From Capsulimonadaceae bacterium (GTDB lineage Bacteria; Armatimonadota; Armatimonadia; Armatimonadales; Capsulimonadaceae): a stretch of DNA of 64,000 bases. Shown here one piece after another: positions 31,583 through 40,880 of the stretch. Under the pieces are notes generated by a model. That model did not search any database. It was given only the letters and a program-made list of their open reading frames with translations, and was not told the DNA's origin. The stretch lies in contig JARLGU010000021.1 of assembly GCA_031292625.1 (NCBI GenBank), forward strand, positions 44,682 through 108,681, written 5' to 3'. Position 1 is the stretch's first letter. Each line of letters starts with the position of its first letter. The position numbers and the translations under genes were made by a program.

Positions 31583-34075
31583 ATGACCAAACCTATGAAC
31601 TCAACCATAATCCGCAATCAATGCCCACGCTTGATGTGGGCATTGTCCCTTGTTATCATGTCAGTCACAGCCTGCATACCAACCATCACAGCTGCCGATC
31701 AGCCAGAGCCCGCCGCGGCTACCGCTGCCTCGACAACAACCCCGCCAGCGCTTCCGGCGACGTGGCCAAAGACGGTGATGATAACCGTCTGCCCAAACTG
31801 GGAAAATCCGCGCGGACACAACGAATGCTACCGGACTTGCTACGACCGTCCTGTCGCTACCGGGACCCTGCCGTCGGCAGTGTGGCAACTGACGCAATTG
31901 CAAAAGTATCTTCCGGGTGCGGTCTTTGCCATTGACTTGATCCCAGGCAAGGACAACACAGGCATTCTAAAGATCTTCGGCGACTATGTGGAAGCGACCC
32001 ATCAGGTTCCCGGCGCACGGGTCATCCCGTTTTCCGACGTATCGCAGGGATCGACGCCGGAAGAACAGGAGGATCGCCTCTTCGATTTTTTCCACAAGGC
32101 GCTCGCCGAACATGGCGGCGATCCAGGCTGGTTTCGTGTAAACGGCATTCCCGTCGTCACCGATTACGCGCATGGCGGCATGGGTTTCGAGAGCGTCGCC
32201 CGCCTCTCTCCGCGATTTGCGCAGGCGGGCGACAAGATCTACTGGCTTACCGATGTCGGCGCGACAACGCAGTGGACGGTTCCCGGACGCGTCGATAGTC
32301 TGCACATCCCCGATCTCATGCCATACGTCGCCGGCGCCTATACGTTCGGTCCGCCAAGCCTCGATACCGCCGTCGCCACGGGATTTACCGACCTTGCGCG
32401 AGCAATCCGCGCCTACCCGGAGAAGCGCATTTACGGCGCGTGCGCGACCAACGGCTACTATTCGGCGCGCACCTCGCAACGAAACTACGTCAGTCCCCGG
32501 GGCACGTTCACGCTCAGGAATGCGCTCGATCATATTTTGCCGACCAACCCCGATATCCTGACCTCTGGAACGTGGAACGACTATGTCGAAGCTGGAACCG
32601 TTGAGCCAAGCTACAAGCATACCAGCGCCTTGCTCGAGATCTTGAGAAGCTACGCCGACGACTGGACAGCGCAGCCCCACTCCGCCGACACGCAGCCTCA
32701 TCTCATCGTAAGCTACCACAAGAACGCATTCCCCGGCGAGCCTCTCTCCATTGAGGTGCTCAATCTTCCAGTCGCGAAGCCCTTCGCCACGATCCATTGT
32801 ACGATTACGATCCGGAGCGGAGCGGGTGACGTGCTTGCGAAATTGCCGGTCACGCCGCTTACCGGGAACGCGCGCTCAGCCGCAAGCGTCATGTATACGA
32901 TCCCGGCCGCCATGAAGCGCGACATGTTGCGCATCGAGCCGAGCGTCGACGCCGAGGGACCGCAACAGTTCCACCGCGACTACGTCAACCTGCCGCCAAT
33001 CCCCGTCCTGACCGATGGCGTGCTGGCAGATCCGCTTTACTTTAGCGTCCCGCTGCACCGCCTGCGGACCGGCCGGGTGCAGCTTGAAATTAACGGCGCG
33101 CTCGCAAGCACTCCGTTGGCGGCGACATCGCCCGTTATGCTGAGCGTAAAATCGACTGACGGCCCAGCTGTCGAAGGCGTATCCTACATGAAGGATGGCG
33201 ACATCATTAATGAGCCTACGCCGACGACCGGAAGCGCTCCCGTACTCGATAACTGGACGCCCGACCCAACGTTGCCGGCCCCGCCTCGCGCCGACTACTA
33301 CGGCGCCCTGGTGCAGTTCGTCGACGGATCGATCGCCTACTCGTCCGGCGCATGGCGCGACGACGGCGCGGACCGCATATGGTTGGACTACAACTTCATG
33401 AAGCAAGATCGATGGGCGGTCAAAAAGCTGGACGACAACAAGATCAGGGACATCTCCGGACACGGCCTGAACGGAACGCTTATTAAGGCCGCTCCCACGC
33501 AAGGGAGATTGCCGGAGTGGACGCCGGTTGGATACATGCACGATGCGCTTTCCTTCGACGGCGTCAGTTCGATGGTCGAACTCGGAATCACCGCGTTTCC
33601 GATTGGTCCGGTTACGATCGAGCTTATGATCAAGCCCGACGCCATTGGGCGCAAGCAAGACGTCCTCACCCAGGGCGGGGACGTGGCATCGATCATTCTC
33701 GAAAAGGATGGTACGCTCTCCGTAACCCGCTCGAACGAAGCGCGCCTTGGCGACACGATCCACGGCTCCACGAAGATATCCCCGAACACATGGACATACG
33801 TGGTTGCGAGCTACGATATGCAGTCGCTTCGCCTCTACGTAAACGGGCGCCTCGACGGTAAGGTCTCCACCTCGGGGTTCAAGAGCACCGAAGGAGCGCG
33901 CTTAGGCGGACCAGTCTGGGGAGCCAGCGGATCACGCGAACTGTATGCCGGCCAAATCGCGCGATTTCGTGTCTTGAGCGGCGCATCGACGGACGCTCAA
34001 ATCGCTCGCGACGCGTCGTCTCTTCAATATGTCTATAGTTCGTTACTTTCCACGCCGAAAGGACAGGTACCGTAA
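31583..34075 (+). CDS. Secreted GH71-like glycoside hydrolase with C-terminal LamG/concanavalin-like domain
   Basis: Secretion signal; WFRVNGIPVVTDYAHGG..., LTSGTWNDYVEAGTVEPSYKHT; C-terminal LSFDGVSSMVELGITAFPIGPVTIELMIKPD...TWTYVVASYDMQSLRLYVNGRLDG. Confidence 0.78.
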   Translation: MTKPMNSTIIRNQCPRLMWALSLVIMSVTACIPTITAADQPEPAAATAASTTTPPALPATWPKTVMITVCPNWENPRGHNECYRTCYDRPVATGTLPSAVWQLTQLQKYLPGAVFAIDLIPGKDNTGILKIFGDYVEATHQVPGARVIPFSDVSQGSTPEEQEDRLFDFFHKALAEHGGDPGWFRVNGIPVVTDYAHGGMGFESVARLSPRFAQAGDKIYWLTDVGATTQWTVPGRVDSLHIPDLMPYVAGAYTFGPPSLDTAVATGFTDLARAIRAYPEKRIYGACATNGYYSARTSQRNYVSPRGTFTLRNALDHILPTNPDILTSGTWNDYVEAGTVEPSYKHTSALLEILRSYADDWTAQPHSADTQPHLIVSYHKNAFPGEPLSIEVLNLPVAKPFATIHCTITIRSGAGDVLAKLPVTPLTGNARSAASVMYTIPAAMKRDMLRIEPSVDAEGPQQFHRDYVNLPPIPVLTDGVLADPLYFSVPLHRLRTGRVQLEINGALASTPLAATSPVMLSVKSTDGPAVEGVSYMKDGDIINEPTPTTGSAPVLDNWTPDPTLPAPPRADYYGALVQFVDGSIAYSSGAWRDDGADRIWLDYNFMKQDRWAVKKLDDNKIRDISGHGLNGTLIKAAPTQGRLPEWTPVGYMHDALSFDGVSSMVELGITAFPIGPVTIELMIKPDAIGRKQDVLTQGGDVASIILEKDGTLSVTRSNEARLGDTIHGSTKISPNTWTYVVASYDMQSLRLYVNGRLDGKVSTSGFKSTEGARLGGPVWGASGSRELYAGQIARFRVLSGASTDAQIARDASSLQYVYSSLLSTPKGQVP

Positions 34076-34798
34076 GTGAACTCCATTTCCAAGATCCATC
34101 GCAACCTTTTTGCAGCGGCAATACTCGCCGCGTTCACGTTGCTAGCTCAGCCTCCGGCAACCGCCGATGATGCGGGGCGCCCAATCCCTCCGTCCACGTC
34201 GACGCCGCGCCCCGCGAGCGGCTCGAACTCAACTCTCGTCGAGGAATACATATTCTCCGCGGCGACAGGCGAAAGCGTCGCGGGAACGCCGGGCTACGAC
34301 GATCCAGCGAAGCTAGTAGGCTGCGAGTGGACCAAGCCCGGCTACAAGACGGCTGCGGCCGCGCTTCGCTTCGATGGGAAGACGTCCATCGCGTGGCTGC
34401 CCGCCACGAAGACGCCGGCTGGCCCCATCTCGATCAAAATCGTCCTGCGCCCAACCGTCCTCGGCGGAAATGTCTTAAGCGACGTCGGCGGCCTTGTCAT
34501 CGGAATAACGCCCAAAGGCGCGCCGAGCGCGATGCGGCATACGTCAACGACCCCCTGGCAATACATCGAGAGCAGCGCCACGATCAATGCCGGAGAATGG
34601 GCGGAAGTCGAGTACCAATGGGACGGCGCGACGCAGCGTCTGTTCGTCAACGGCCAACTTGCCGCCGAAGGACCCTGCGACAAGGGATTCGCCAGCGGTC
34701 CGCGTGCGCTCGGCTGCAACTGCTACGGACCAACCTCCGATCACTATGCGGGCGATATTGCATCGCTCGATATCCATACGTTGAAGGTCGCGCCTTAG
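34076..34798 (+). CDS. Secreted LamG/concanavalin-like domain protein (GTG start)
   Basis: ALRFDGKTSIAWLPATKTPAGPISIKIVLRP...WAEVEYQWDGATQRLFVNGQLA. Confidence 0.7.
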   Translation: MNSISKIHRNLFAAAILAAFTLLAQPPATADDAGRPIPPSTSTPRPASGSNSTLVEEYIFSAATGESVAGTPGYDDPAKLVGCEWTKPGYKTAAAALRFDGKTSIAWLPATKTPAGPISIKIVLRPTVLGGNVLSDVGGLVIGITPKGAPSAMRHTSTTPWQYIESSATINAGEWAEVEYQWDGATQRLFVNGQLAAEGPCDKGFASGPRALGCNCYGPTSDHYAGDIASLDIHTLKVAP

Positions 34799-34905
34799 CG
34801 CATCGCGAATTGATCTCGCCTCAGCCGCGCACCACCGCGACGTCTCGCACGACGGCGCCGGCGGTGCGCGGCTTGTTTTCGCCACGGCAATGGGCAAAAT
34901 CCCGC

Positions 34906-34954
34906 TTGACAGCTCTGGTCGCGAGTGTTATACTAAGCATGTACTTATTAGTAT
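34906..34954 (+). promoter_or_regulatory. Promoter TTGACA-17-TATACT with inverted repeat ATACTAA-N11-TTAGTAT over the -10/+1
   Basis: TTGACA 34906-34911; TATACT 34929-34934; arms 34930-34936 and 34948-34954. Confidence 0.78.
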
Positions 34955-34969
34955 GAAGTTAGATAGACG

Positions 34970-36052
34970 ATGACGACCATGAGAACAATCGCCACTAAAC
35001 ACGAGGATGTCCGTAAGAGACTTGAAGCGGCAATCCGCTCCGGCCAATATCTTCCGGGAGAACAGCTGCCCGCGGAACAGGACCTAGCCACCCAATACGG
35101 GGTGTCATTCCCGACGGCGCGACGGGCAGTGAGCGACCTGGTTGCATCGGACGTTCTTGAGCGGCGCGGTCGCAAGGGCACGTTCGTCCGGCGCCAACTC
35201 TCTCGTTTGCCGGCGCGCAAGACGCTCAACCTCATTACATCCGCCTACGAGGGCAACGCACAGCGCAGCTTTATCGCGCAAGGAATGGTGGCGGCGGAGG
35301 CGGCGGGCCTCAACGCCAATATTATCCGGCTGGCAAATGGACAGCAAGACTCCGCCGTGCGCGTCATCCGCAACGGCGAGCTCGCAATCGTCACGATCGG
35401 CGACGTCAGGCCGACAAGCGCGCTTGGGGTCGAGCTTCGCGCTGCAAATGGACGGGCGGTGGTGATGTATCCGGACATGAGCGAGTATGGCGTGCCCACT
35501 GTTCAGATTTCGAAGTCGGCCGAGTTCAACATGGCCTTCGAGCACCTCAAAGAGCACGGTCATAAGCGGATCGCCGTTGTCGCCCAGTTTCCATCGGAAT
35601 GCGGCAACGAGATGATCCCTTGGGAGCGCGAGATTCTCGCCATTATGGAAGCCGCAGGAGATGACTTCGACCTCGTGCGCGTCGATACGCCAGTGTTTCA
35701 TTCGCCCACAAAGAAGACGTACGCGCGCATCCAACGCTATCTTGCGGAGCATCCCGAGACCACCGCGTTTACGACAATGGGCGACGAGCTTGCTTTGGGT
35801 CTTGCAGCAGCCTGCCGCGACGCGAAGCGTCCAGTGGGACAATCTATTTCGCTGGTTAACATCGGCGATTCGGACATCATGGAGTTCATGACGCCCGCTA
35901 TTACGTGCGTCGACGAAAACTTGGCGAGTTGCTTCGATGTCGCCATAGGCTGGCTGACCACGGAAGGTTCGTCCGCCGGCCATCGCAACGCCCCGTACTA
36001 TGTACAAAGCCGGCTAGTCCAGCGAGGAAGCGTTATTTCGGTCCGCCAATAG
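34970..36052 (+). CDS. GntR/LacI-type transcriptional regulator
   Basis: HEDVRKRLEAAIRSGQYLPGEQLPAEQDLATQYGVSFPTARRAVSDLVASDVLERRGRKGTFVRR + LacI-like C-terminal domain. Confidence 0.9.
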   Translation: MTTMRTIATKHEDVRKRLEAAIRSGQYLPGEQLPAEQDLATQYGVSFPTARRAVSDLVASDVLERRGRKGTFVRRQLSRLPARKTLNLITSAYEGNAQRSFIAQGMVAAEAAGLNANIIRLANGQQDSAVRVIRNGELAIVTIGDVRPTSALGVELRAANGRAVVMYPDMSEYGVPTVQISKSAEFNMAFEHLKEHGHKRIAVVAQFPSECGNEMIPWEREILAIMEAAGDDFDLVRVDTPVFHSPTKKTYARIQRYLAEHPETTAFTTMGDELALGLAAACRDAKRPVGQSISLVNIGDSDIMEFMTPAITCVDENLASCFDVAIGWLTTEGSSAGHRNAPYYVQSRLVQRGSVISVRQ

Positions 36053-36079
36053 GACCTAACTACCATCTGGAGGCACAAG

Positions 36080-36982
36080 ATGTTGTTCGCGAAATATAAT
36101 GGACGACGAATGGACCGAGGGCGAGGGTTTACGCTTATCGAGCTATTAGTTGTCATCGCTATTATTGCAATTCTCGCAGCGATACTTTTCCCCGTGTTTT
36201 CTCAAGCGCGCGAAAAGGCGCGTGGGGCAGCATGTTTATCCAATCTGAAACAGATCGGGCTGGCGTATACACAATACGAGCAGGACTACGACGAGTTCGT
36301 ACCTTGCGGTCTCAACGCAACGGGACAAGGGATTGGCTGGGCGGGAATGATCTATCCCTATGTCAAGAGCGCCAATTTGTACCTGTGCCCCGACGATGTC
36401 AATCCAGCCGATGTCGTCTCGTACGCCGTCAACTCGAACATGGTAGACCATAGACAGGTCGGATCAACCTACTATCCTGCGCCCACGGCCATATCGATCA
36501 TGATTGCGCCCTCCAAAACCGTCATGCTCTTCGAGGTCATCAACAGCTCTGGCTATACGGTTACCGCCGACAATCAAAAGTCTCCCGCGGGATATGGCAA
36601 TAACCTCAGCGCATCGAACACGCTGAACGGGGCCAACTCCGGGACCTCGTCGACCTCCCTAAAATACGCGACGGGCCTGCTCTACAATGCCAGTGCGACG
36701 GCGGACGGCGCATCCTATGCCGCCTCAAGCATCACGACGACAAACTCCTACTTCCTGCCTGGAGGCTTGGGCGATCACCAATATGGCGCGAATTACCTGA
36801 TGGCCGATTGTCACGCCAAGTGGTTTCCGCCGTCGCTCGTCGGAGCGGGTTTCGACATTCCGGTCGCGCACCCATCGGACTCGACGCACGATGCGACATG
36901 TCCGCCCGTCTCAGGATGGTCCGCGCCGACCGTGACGTGCACGACCCCAATCTCTCCCGCCGCAACCTTCGCGCTGCATTAA
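36080..36982 (+). CDS. DUF1559-type pseudopilin-like protein
   Basis: [57 protein letters not shown]. Confidence 0.93.
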   Translation: MLFAKYNGRRMDRGRGFTLIELLVVIAIIAILAAILFPVFSQAREKARGAACLSNLKQIGLAYTQYEQDYDEFVPCGLNATGQGIGWAGMIYPYVKSANLYLCPDDVNPADVVSYAVNSNMVDHRQVGSTYYPAPTAISIMIAPSKTVMLFEVINSSGYTVTADNQKSPAGYGNNLSASNTLNGANSGTSSTSLKYATGLLYNASATADGASYAASSITTTNSYFLPGGLGDHQYGANYLMADCHAKWFPPSLVGAGFDIPVAHPSDSTHDATCPPVSGWSAPTVTCTTPISPAATFALH

Positions 36983-36995
36983 GCCTATACTGAAT

Positions 36996-38642
36996 ATGGG
37001 AGAATTACGCACATTGAAAGCATCCATTGTTCACGTCATCGCGGCGCTAACGCTTCTTGCCGGCCCAAATGGTTTAGCAGACAGCCCTGTGGACGCCGCC
37101 AGACAAGCCACGTTCAGCGTCACGGGCAAATGGTCCTATAGCTCACGCGTACCCGGATATGAGCCGGGGAAGGTGACCGCATGGACGCTCACGACCGGCG
37201 CGACGGCGACCTGGCGTCCGGCTATTGCGGCGGCTGGCCCGGTGAGCGTGTCACTCTGGCTGCCGATCTATGCGGGAAGCGACGGCCACGTTCAGGTGCA
37301 GGTGGTCGCTGGCGGGCAGACCGCGACCCGCTTCGTCGACGAAGCGTCAGGCGAGTCGCGCTGGATTGACCTTGGGCAATTCCAGTTCGACGGCAAGGGC
37401 GGCGAATTGCTGCGAATCACGAAAGTTCAGGCGGAAGGCGCAGCAAGGATTGGCGCGGCGCGGTTCGAGATTCGCGACCCGAATAACCCGGCGTATATCT
37501 GGCAAAGCCGGATTCTCGATGCCCTTCGCCTTGAGGACGCCAAGATCATGGACGCCTCTTTCACGAAGTTTACGGATCTTCACGACGGCGACGAACTATA
37601 TCAAGCAGCAGGCCTCCTTGCCGCCCGCAAGGTATTCCCGGGCTGTTCGGCCACCTCGTTTGGCCCCGATGCACCTGCAACGCGTTCGGAGATTGCAGGC
37701 GCGCTAGCCGCCATTGCGCCAGGCTCCGTGCTTCCGTCCGGCGAGACCGGCGTCTCGGGCGCCGAACTCATCCAAACCAGCGCGCAGATCGTCCGCCGGT
37801 CAGGCAAGAACCTGGACTGGCTTTCGCCAGACGCGCGAATATCGCAATCGCAGGTGTTCTTCGCGGCCGCACTCGGCCTCATCAGGAGCGAAAGCGATCC
37901 AATCGCGAAGACACCGGTGCTGACGCGTGGCGAAGCCGTCTTACTTCTCCGCCGCCTCCAGCGTATCGTGGTCGACCAAGGACCGCCGACGAACGCGCGG
38001 TGGCATATGACGTTCGACGACGAATTCAACGGCAATACGTTGGACGCCTCCCGCTGGAAAAGCGCGGCGGGCGGGGACAGCTGGGGCGACCTTCTGTCGT
38101 CGCGCTGGCCGGAGAACATCACGGTGAGCGGCGGCATGATGCGCATCGTCACGCGCAAAGAGGATCGCGGCGGCAAGCACTGGACGTCCGGGAACGTCGC
38201 CACAAGGGCCTTCCGGCAGGCGTACGGCTACTTCGAGGCACGATACCGCTACGCGGGCGCAAGCGGCCTCAACAACGCATTCTGGACGACCGCCGATCTA
38301 AACGGCAAGCACTTCGAAATTGATTTTAACGAAGGCCACTATCCAGACGAAATCTGCACGTCCCTCCACCAGAAAGACGCGCGGGATCAATCGGCCGCCA
38401 CGCATACCGGCCTCGATCTCTCGCAGGACTTTCATGTGTACGGTTGCCAATGGAACGAACACGACGTGACGTTCTATTTCGACGGCAAGGAGATTTACAG
38501 GGCATCGAACGCGGAAGCCCACTTTCCGGGTCCCCTGATCTTCAGCACCGCGGTCCTGCCCAACTGGGCCGGTCCCGTCACCGACGCGCTTGACGGCAAG
38601 AGCATGGATGTGGACTGGGTGCGCGCGTACGAAAAGCAGTAG
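36996..38642 (+). CDS. Secreted GH16-like glycoside hydrolase
   Basis: WHMTFDDEFNGNTLDASRWKS...YGYFEARYRYAGASGLNNAFWTTADLNGKHFEIDFNEGHYPDEICTSLHQ...FHVYGCQWNEHDVTFYFDGKEIYR. Confidence 0.85.
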   Translation: MGELRTLKASIVHVIAALTLLAGPNGLADSPVDAARQATFSVTGKWSYSSRVPGYEPGKVTAWTLTTGATATWRPAIAAAGPVSVSLWLPIYAGSDGHVQVQVVAGGQTATRFVDEASGESRWIDLGQFQFDGKGGELLRITKVQAEGAARIGAARFEIRDPNNPAYIWQSRILDALRLEDAKIMDASFTKFTDLHDGDELYQAAGLLAARKVFPGCSATSFGPDAPATRSEIAGALAAIAPGSVLPSGETGVSGAELIQTSAQIVRRSGKNLDWLSPDARISQSQVFFAAALGLIRSESDPIAKTPVLTRGEAVLLLRRLQRIVVDQGPPTNARWHMTFDDEFNGNTLDASRWKSAAGGDSWGDLLSSRWPENITVSGGMMRIVTRKEDRGGKHWTSGNVATRAFRQAYGYFEARYRYAGASGLNNAFWTTADLNGKHFEIDFNEGHYPDEICTSLHQKDARDQSAATHTGLDLSQDFHVYGCQWNEHDVTFYFDGKEIYRASNAEAHFPGPLIFSTAVLPNWAGPVTDALDGKSMDVDWVRAYEKQ

Positions 38643-38717
38643 GCGCGGGGCAAGCCAAAAACGCCCACCCGCCAACACAAAAAATCAATCGGAAACAAAC
38701 GGGGGAGAAAAGATGCT

Positions 38718-38762
38718 TGGTGGAGCGACGGGGGATCGAACCCCGGACCTCCTCAATGCCAT
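38718..38762 (-). pseudogene. 3' half of tRNA-Ala(GGC), predicted prophage attachment site remnant
   Basis: Reverse complement AUGGCAU-UGAGG-AGGUC-CGGGGUUCGAUCCCCCG-UCGCUCC-A-CCA: GGC anticodon loop with A32/U38, intact T-arm and CCA; no D-arm/5' half adjacent. Confidence 0.82.
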
Positions 38763-38909
38763 GAAATTGTTATTTCCGAGGCTTATGGAGGGTCCATTCG
38801 CGCTCGAAGTATGGCTCGCAAGTGCCGCTTTATATGCTATTGATACTCTCTCGTTTGGATCCTCTCGGCCCCACGATTCCAAAGCTAATCACAAGAAAGG
38901 TTCTCCTTT

Positions 38910-39188
38910 ATGGATAAGCATATTACGACGCCCCAGGAGGCTGTCGATCTGATTAATAAGGTCATCGATCTTAATCGCCCGCAGACTCAATTCGATGTGC
39001 ATCTCGCACTTGGTAATGATCCGAAACTGGTCGACTTCGTGATCGGCTGCTCGCGGTTTACCGGTACTATCCTAGGACAATATCTCGGCGCAGATAAGGT
39101 GGCTGCCGTGGGGGCCACTCCGGAATACCCCGATTCGCTCTGCGTCGTTCTTGACCGTCGCGACGATCAACATAGAAAGGAGGAATAG
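38910..39188 (+). CDS. Hypothetical small protein at prophage left edge
   Basis: 92 aa ORF preceded by GAAAGGTT RBS-like sequence. Confidence 0.5.
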   Translation: MDKHITTPQEAVDLINKVIDLNRPQTQFDVHLALGNDPKLVDFVIGCSRFTGTILGQYLGADKVAAVGATPEYPDSLCVVLDRRDDQHRKEE

Positions 39189-39192
39189 ATCC

Positions 39193-39381
39193 ATGAAAAA
39201 ACGCAAGAAATCTCGCCAATGTGAAACTCTCGACGATCGAGAACGGCGCAGACGCGAAACCGACGCAGAACTTGTCGAATATAGTCGTCTCATCGCTCGA
39301 GCTGTCTTTATGGCACACGAATCTGAGAGACTAATGAGCCGTTTGAAGTCAATAGGCATCACTGTGCCGGATCTATACTAA
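39193..39381 (+). CDS. Hypothetical small protein
   Basis: MKKRKKSRQCETLDDRERRRRET...; AAAGGAGGAA RBS upstream. Confidence 0.5.
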   Translation: MKKRKKSRQCETLDDRERRRRETDAELVEYSRLIARAVFMAHESERLMSRLKSIGITVPDLY

Positions 39382-39385
39382 GCTA

Positions 39386-39664
39386 CTAGGCGAAGCCGCC
39401 TGCTGTTCCCCTGCGCGATCGTGCGGGGGAACCTTCATCTCGCTGCGCCTTCTTAACCGCATCTTCCGCTTCCCCAGCGTCCGTGGATATGAAGGCTACA
39501 ATCGCGCTCGGCTTTATAAGGATGTAGCCTCTAGGTGTCGGCACACGGACGGTTTCTGACGACTTATCTCCGCTCATGGCCTTGTCGATGCGGTCCTTCA
39601 ATTCTTCACTCAGGTGAAGGTCGTCGAAGGATTGTCCTCCGTTTAGCAAAATTTGATGCGACAT
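39386..39664 (-). CDS. Hypothetical small protein co-oriented with the repressor
   Basis: MSHQILLNGGQSFDDLHLSEELKDRIDKAMSGDKSSETVRVPTPRGYILIKPSAIVAFI; abuts 39667 ORF. Confidence 0.5.
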   Translation of the reverse strand: MSHQILLNGGQSFDDLHLSEELKDRIDKAMSGDKSSETVRVPTPRGYILIKPSAIVAFISTDAGEAEDAVKKAQRDEGSPARSRRGTAGGFA

Positions 39665-39666
39665 GA

Positions 39667-40506
39667 CTAATGGTGATCTCCTTTATCGTCTGGGGTGATA
39701 TCGCTGCCGCGCTTCGGGACTACGGGGCCGAATGCACTGATAACGCCGTCGATCTGGCGCAGTGCGATGCCCTGCAGCTCTTTCGGTAAATCCTTGATCC
39801 GGATCACGATGTCGGTAATTTCGCTGTCGGTGCTCGAAGGATGGGCATCCACGTTCGGTGGATCACTTGCTGCGCTTCCGGGAGCGCGCGCACGATCAGC
39901 CCCGATGCCGCGCGCACTCTCCCATATTGCAGGCTTCCCGGCGGCAATCGTCCACCAACTGACCGCCTCCACCCTTGGCGCATGCTCATGTGGCCAAGGG
40001 TTAGGTATATCCTCGTCGCCGGCACGAACATAAAATACGCGTCTGAGGAATCCTTCTATACTTCTCTCCGCTCCGGGAGCGAGTTCCGCGTAGGCCACGA
40101 TTTTATCGCCTTGCTGATGGCGACGAATAGGTTTAGTTCGAGTCGGTGTGTATTTCGCAGTGCACCGAACGAATGCGTATTTCTCAAGCTCCTCCCTGTC
40201 CATTACAAATATAATCGTAGACTCGCCACGCCACGCGTTCATGACTCCAGCAGGGATCTGACCGGAGGTATCAATTTCATCGTGCAGCCTAAGCGATTCG
40301 CTAAATCCTACAAGGAACCCGAAGTCTACGCCCAGCGTCGATGCTAGTCTCGACAGGTCCTCGAGGGATAGTGCGCGCTTTCCACTCTCATAAAGGGATA
40401 TGGCTTCTCCCGTAACGCCGAAACGAACACCGAGCGAGCTCTGAGGCCATCCCCTGCTCAAACGAGCCTTCTTAATTCTCTGGCCTATCTCTGTTTGAGA
40501 AATCAT
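39667..40506 (-). CDS. XRE/CI-like prophage repressor
   Basis: IGQRIKKARLSRGWPQSSLGVRFGVTGEAISLYESGKRALSLEDLSRLASTLGVDFGFLVG; divergent from Cro-like ORF. Confidence 0.82.
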   Translation of the reverse strand: MISQTEIGQRIKKARLSRGWPQSSLGVRFGVTGEAISLYESGKRALSLEDLSRLASTLGVDFGFLVGFSESLRLHDEIDTSGQIPAGVMNAWRGESTIIFVMDREELEKYAFVRCTAKYTPTRTKPIRRHQQGDKIVAYAELAPGAERSIEGFLRRVFYVRAGDEDIPNPWPHEHAPRVEAVSWWTIAAGKPAIWESARGIGADRARAPGSAASDPPNVDAHPSSTDSEITDIVIRIKDLPKELQGIALRQIDGVISAFGPVVPKRGSDITPDDKGDHH

Positions 40507-40561
40507 GAATTACCCTTTGTTAAAGTATAAGCGGCCGCGCGTTAAATCTCACGAAAATTGA

Positions 40562-40609
40562 TTGACATTTTAATAACAATGTGTTAAGCTATTGGCAAAA
40601 CACATTGTT
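40562..40609 (+). promoter_or_regulatory. CI/Cro intergenic operator: perfect 11-bp inverted repeat plus promoter TTGACA-17-TAAGCT
   Basis: AACAATGTGTT (40575-40585)-N13-AACACATTGTT (40599-40609); TTGACA 40562-40567; TAAGCT 40585-40590. Confidence 0.8.
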
Positions 40610-40634
40610 GACTTACGAAAAATCTTATATCGCC

Positions 40635-40880
40635 ATGAAGATTACAAAACTTCTCGGACTGCGCAAAGAGCGCGGCATCAATCAGGCCGACCTGGCTAAA
40701 GATCTCAAGCTTTGCGTGCAAACACTTTCTGATCTAGAATGTGGGCGCCTAGGCGTGGACCTCAAGACCTACGATATGATCCTCCGTGCTATCGACAAGT
40801 TAACGCCTGCCGCTGGAAGCGCCGGGATAGACACTCCATCTGCCGATGAGGATCCGGAAGAGGTTCACGAAAATGGTTGA
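40635..40880 (+). CDS. XRE-family small HTH protein (Cro-like)
   Basis: MKITKLLGLRKERGINQADLAKDLKLCVQTLSDLECGRLGVDLKTYDMILRA. Confidence 0.8.
   Translation: MKITKLLGLRKERGINQADLAKDLKLCVQTLSDLECGRLGVDLKTYDMILRAIDKLTPAAGSAGIDTPSADEDPEEVHENG

Noticed and set aside
32876-33763. 295-aa minus ORF
   Set aside because: Antisense to the GH71/LamG gene; arginine-rich shadow translation.
38590-38952. 120-aa ORF containing GATGDRTPDLLNAM
   Set aside because: Translation of the tRNA-Ala T-arm/acceptor region, a classic spurious ORF.
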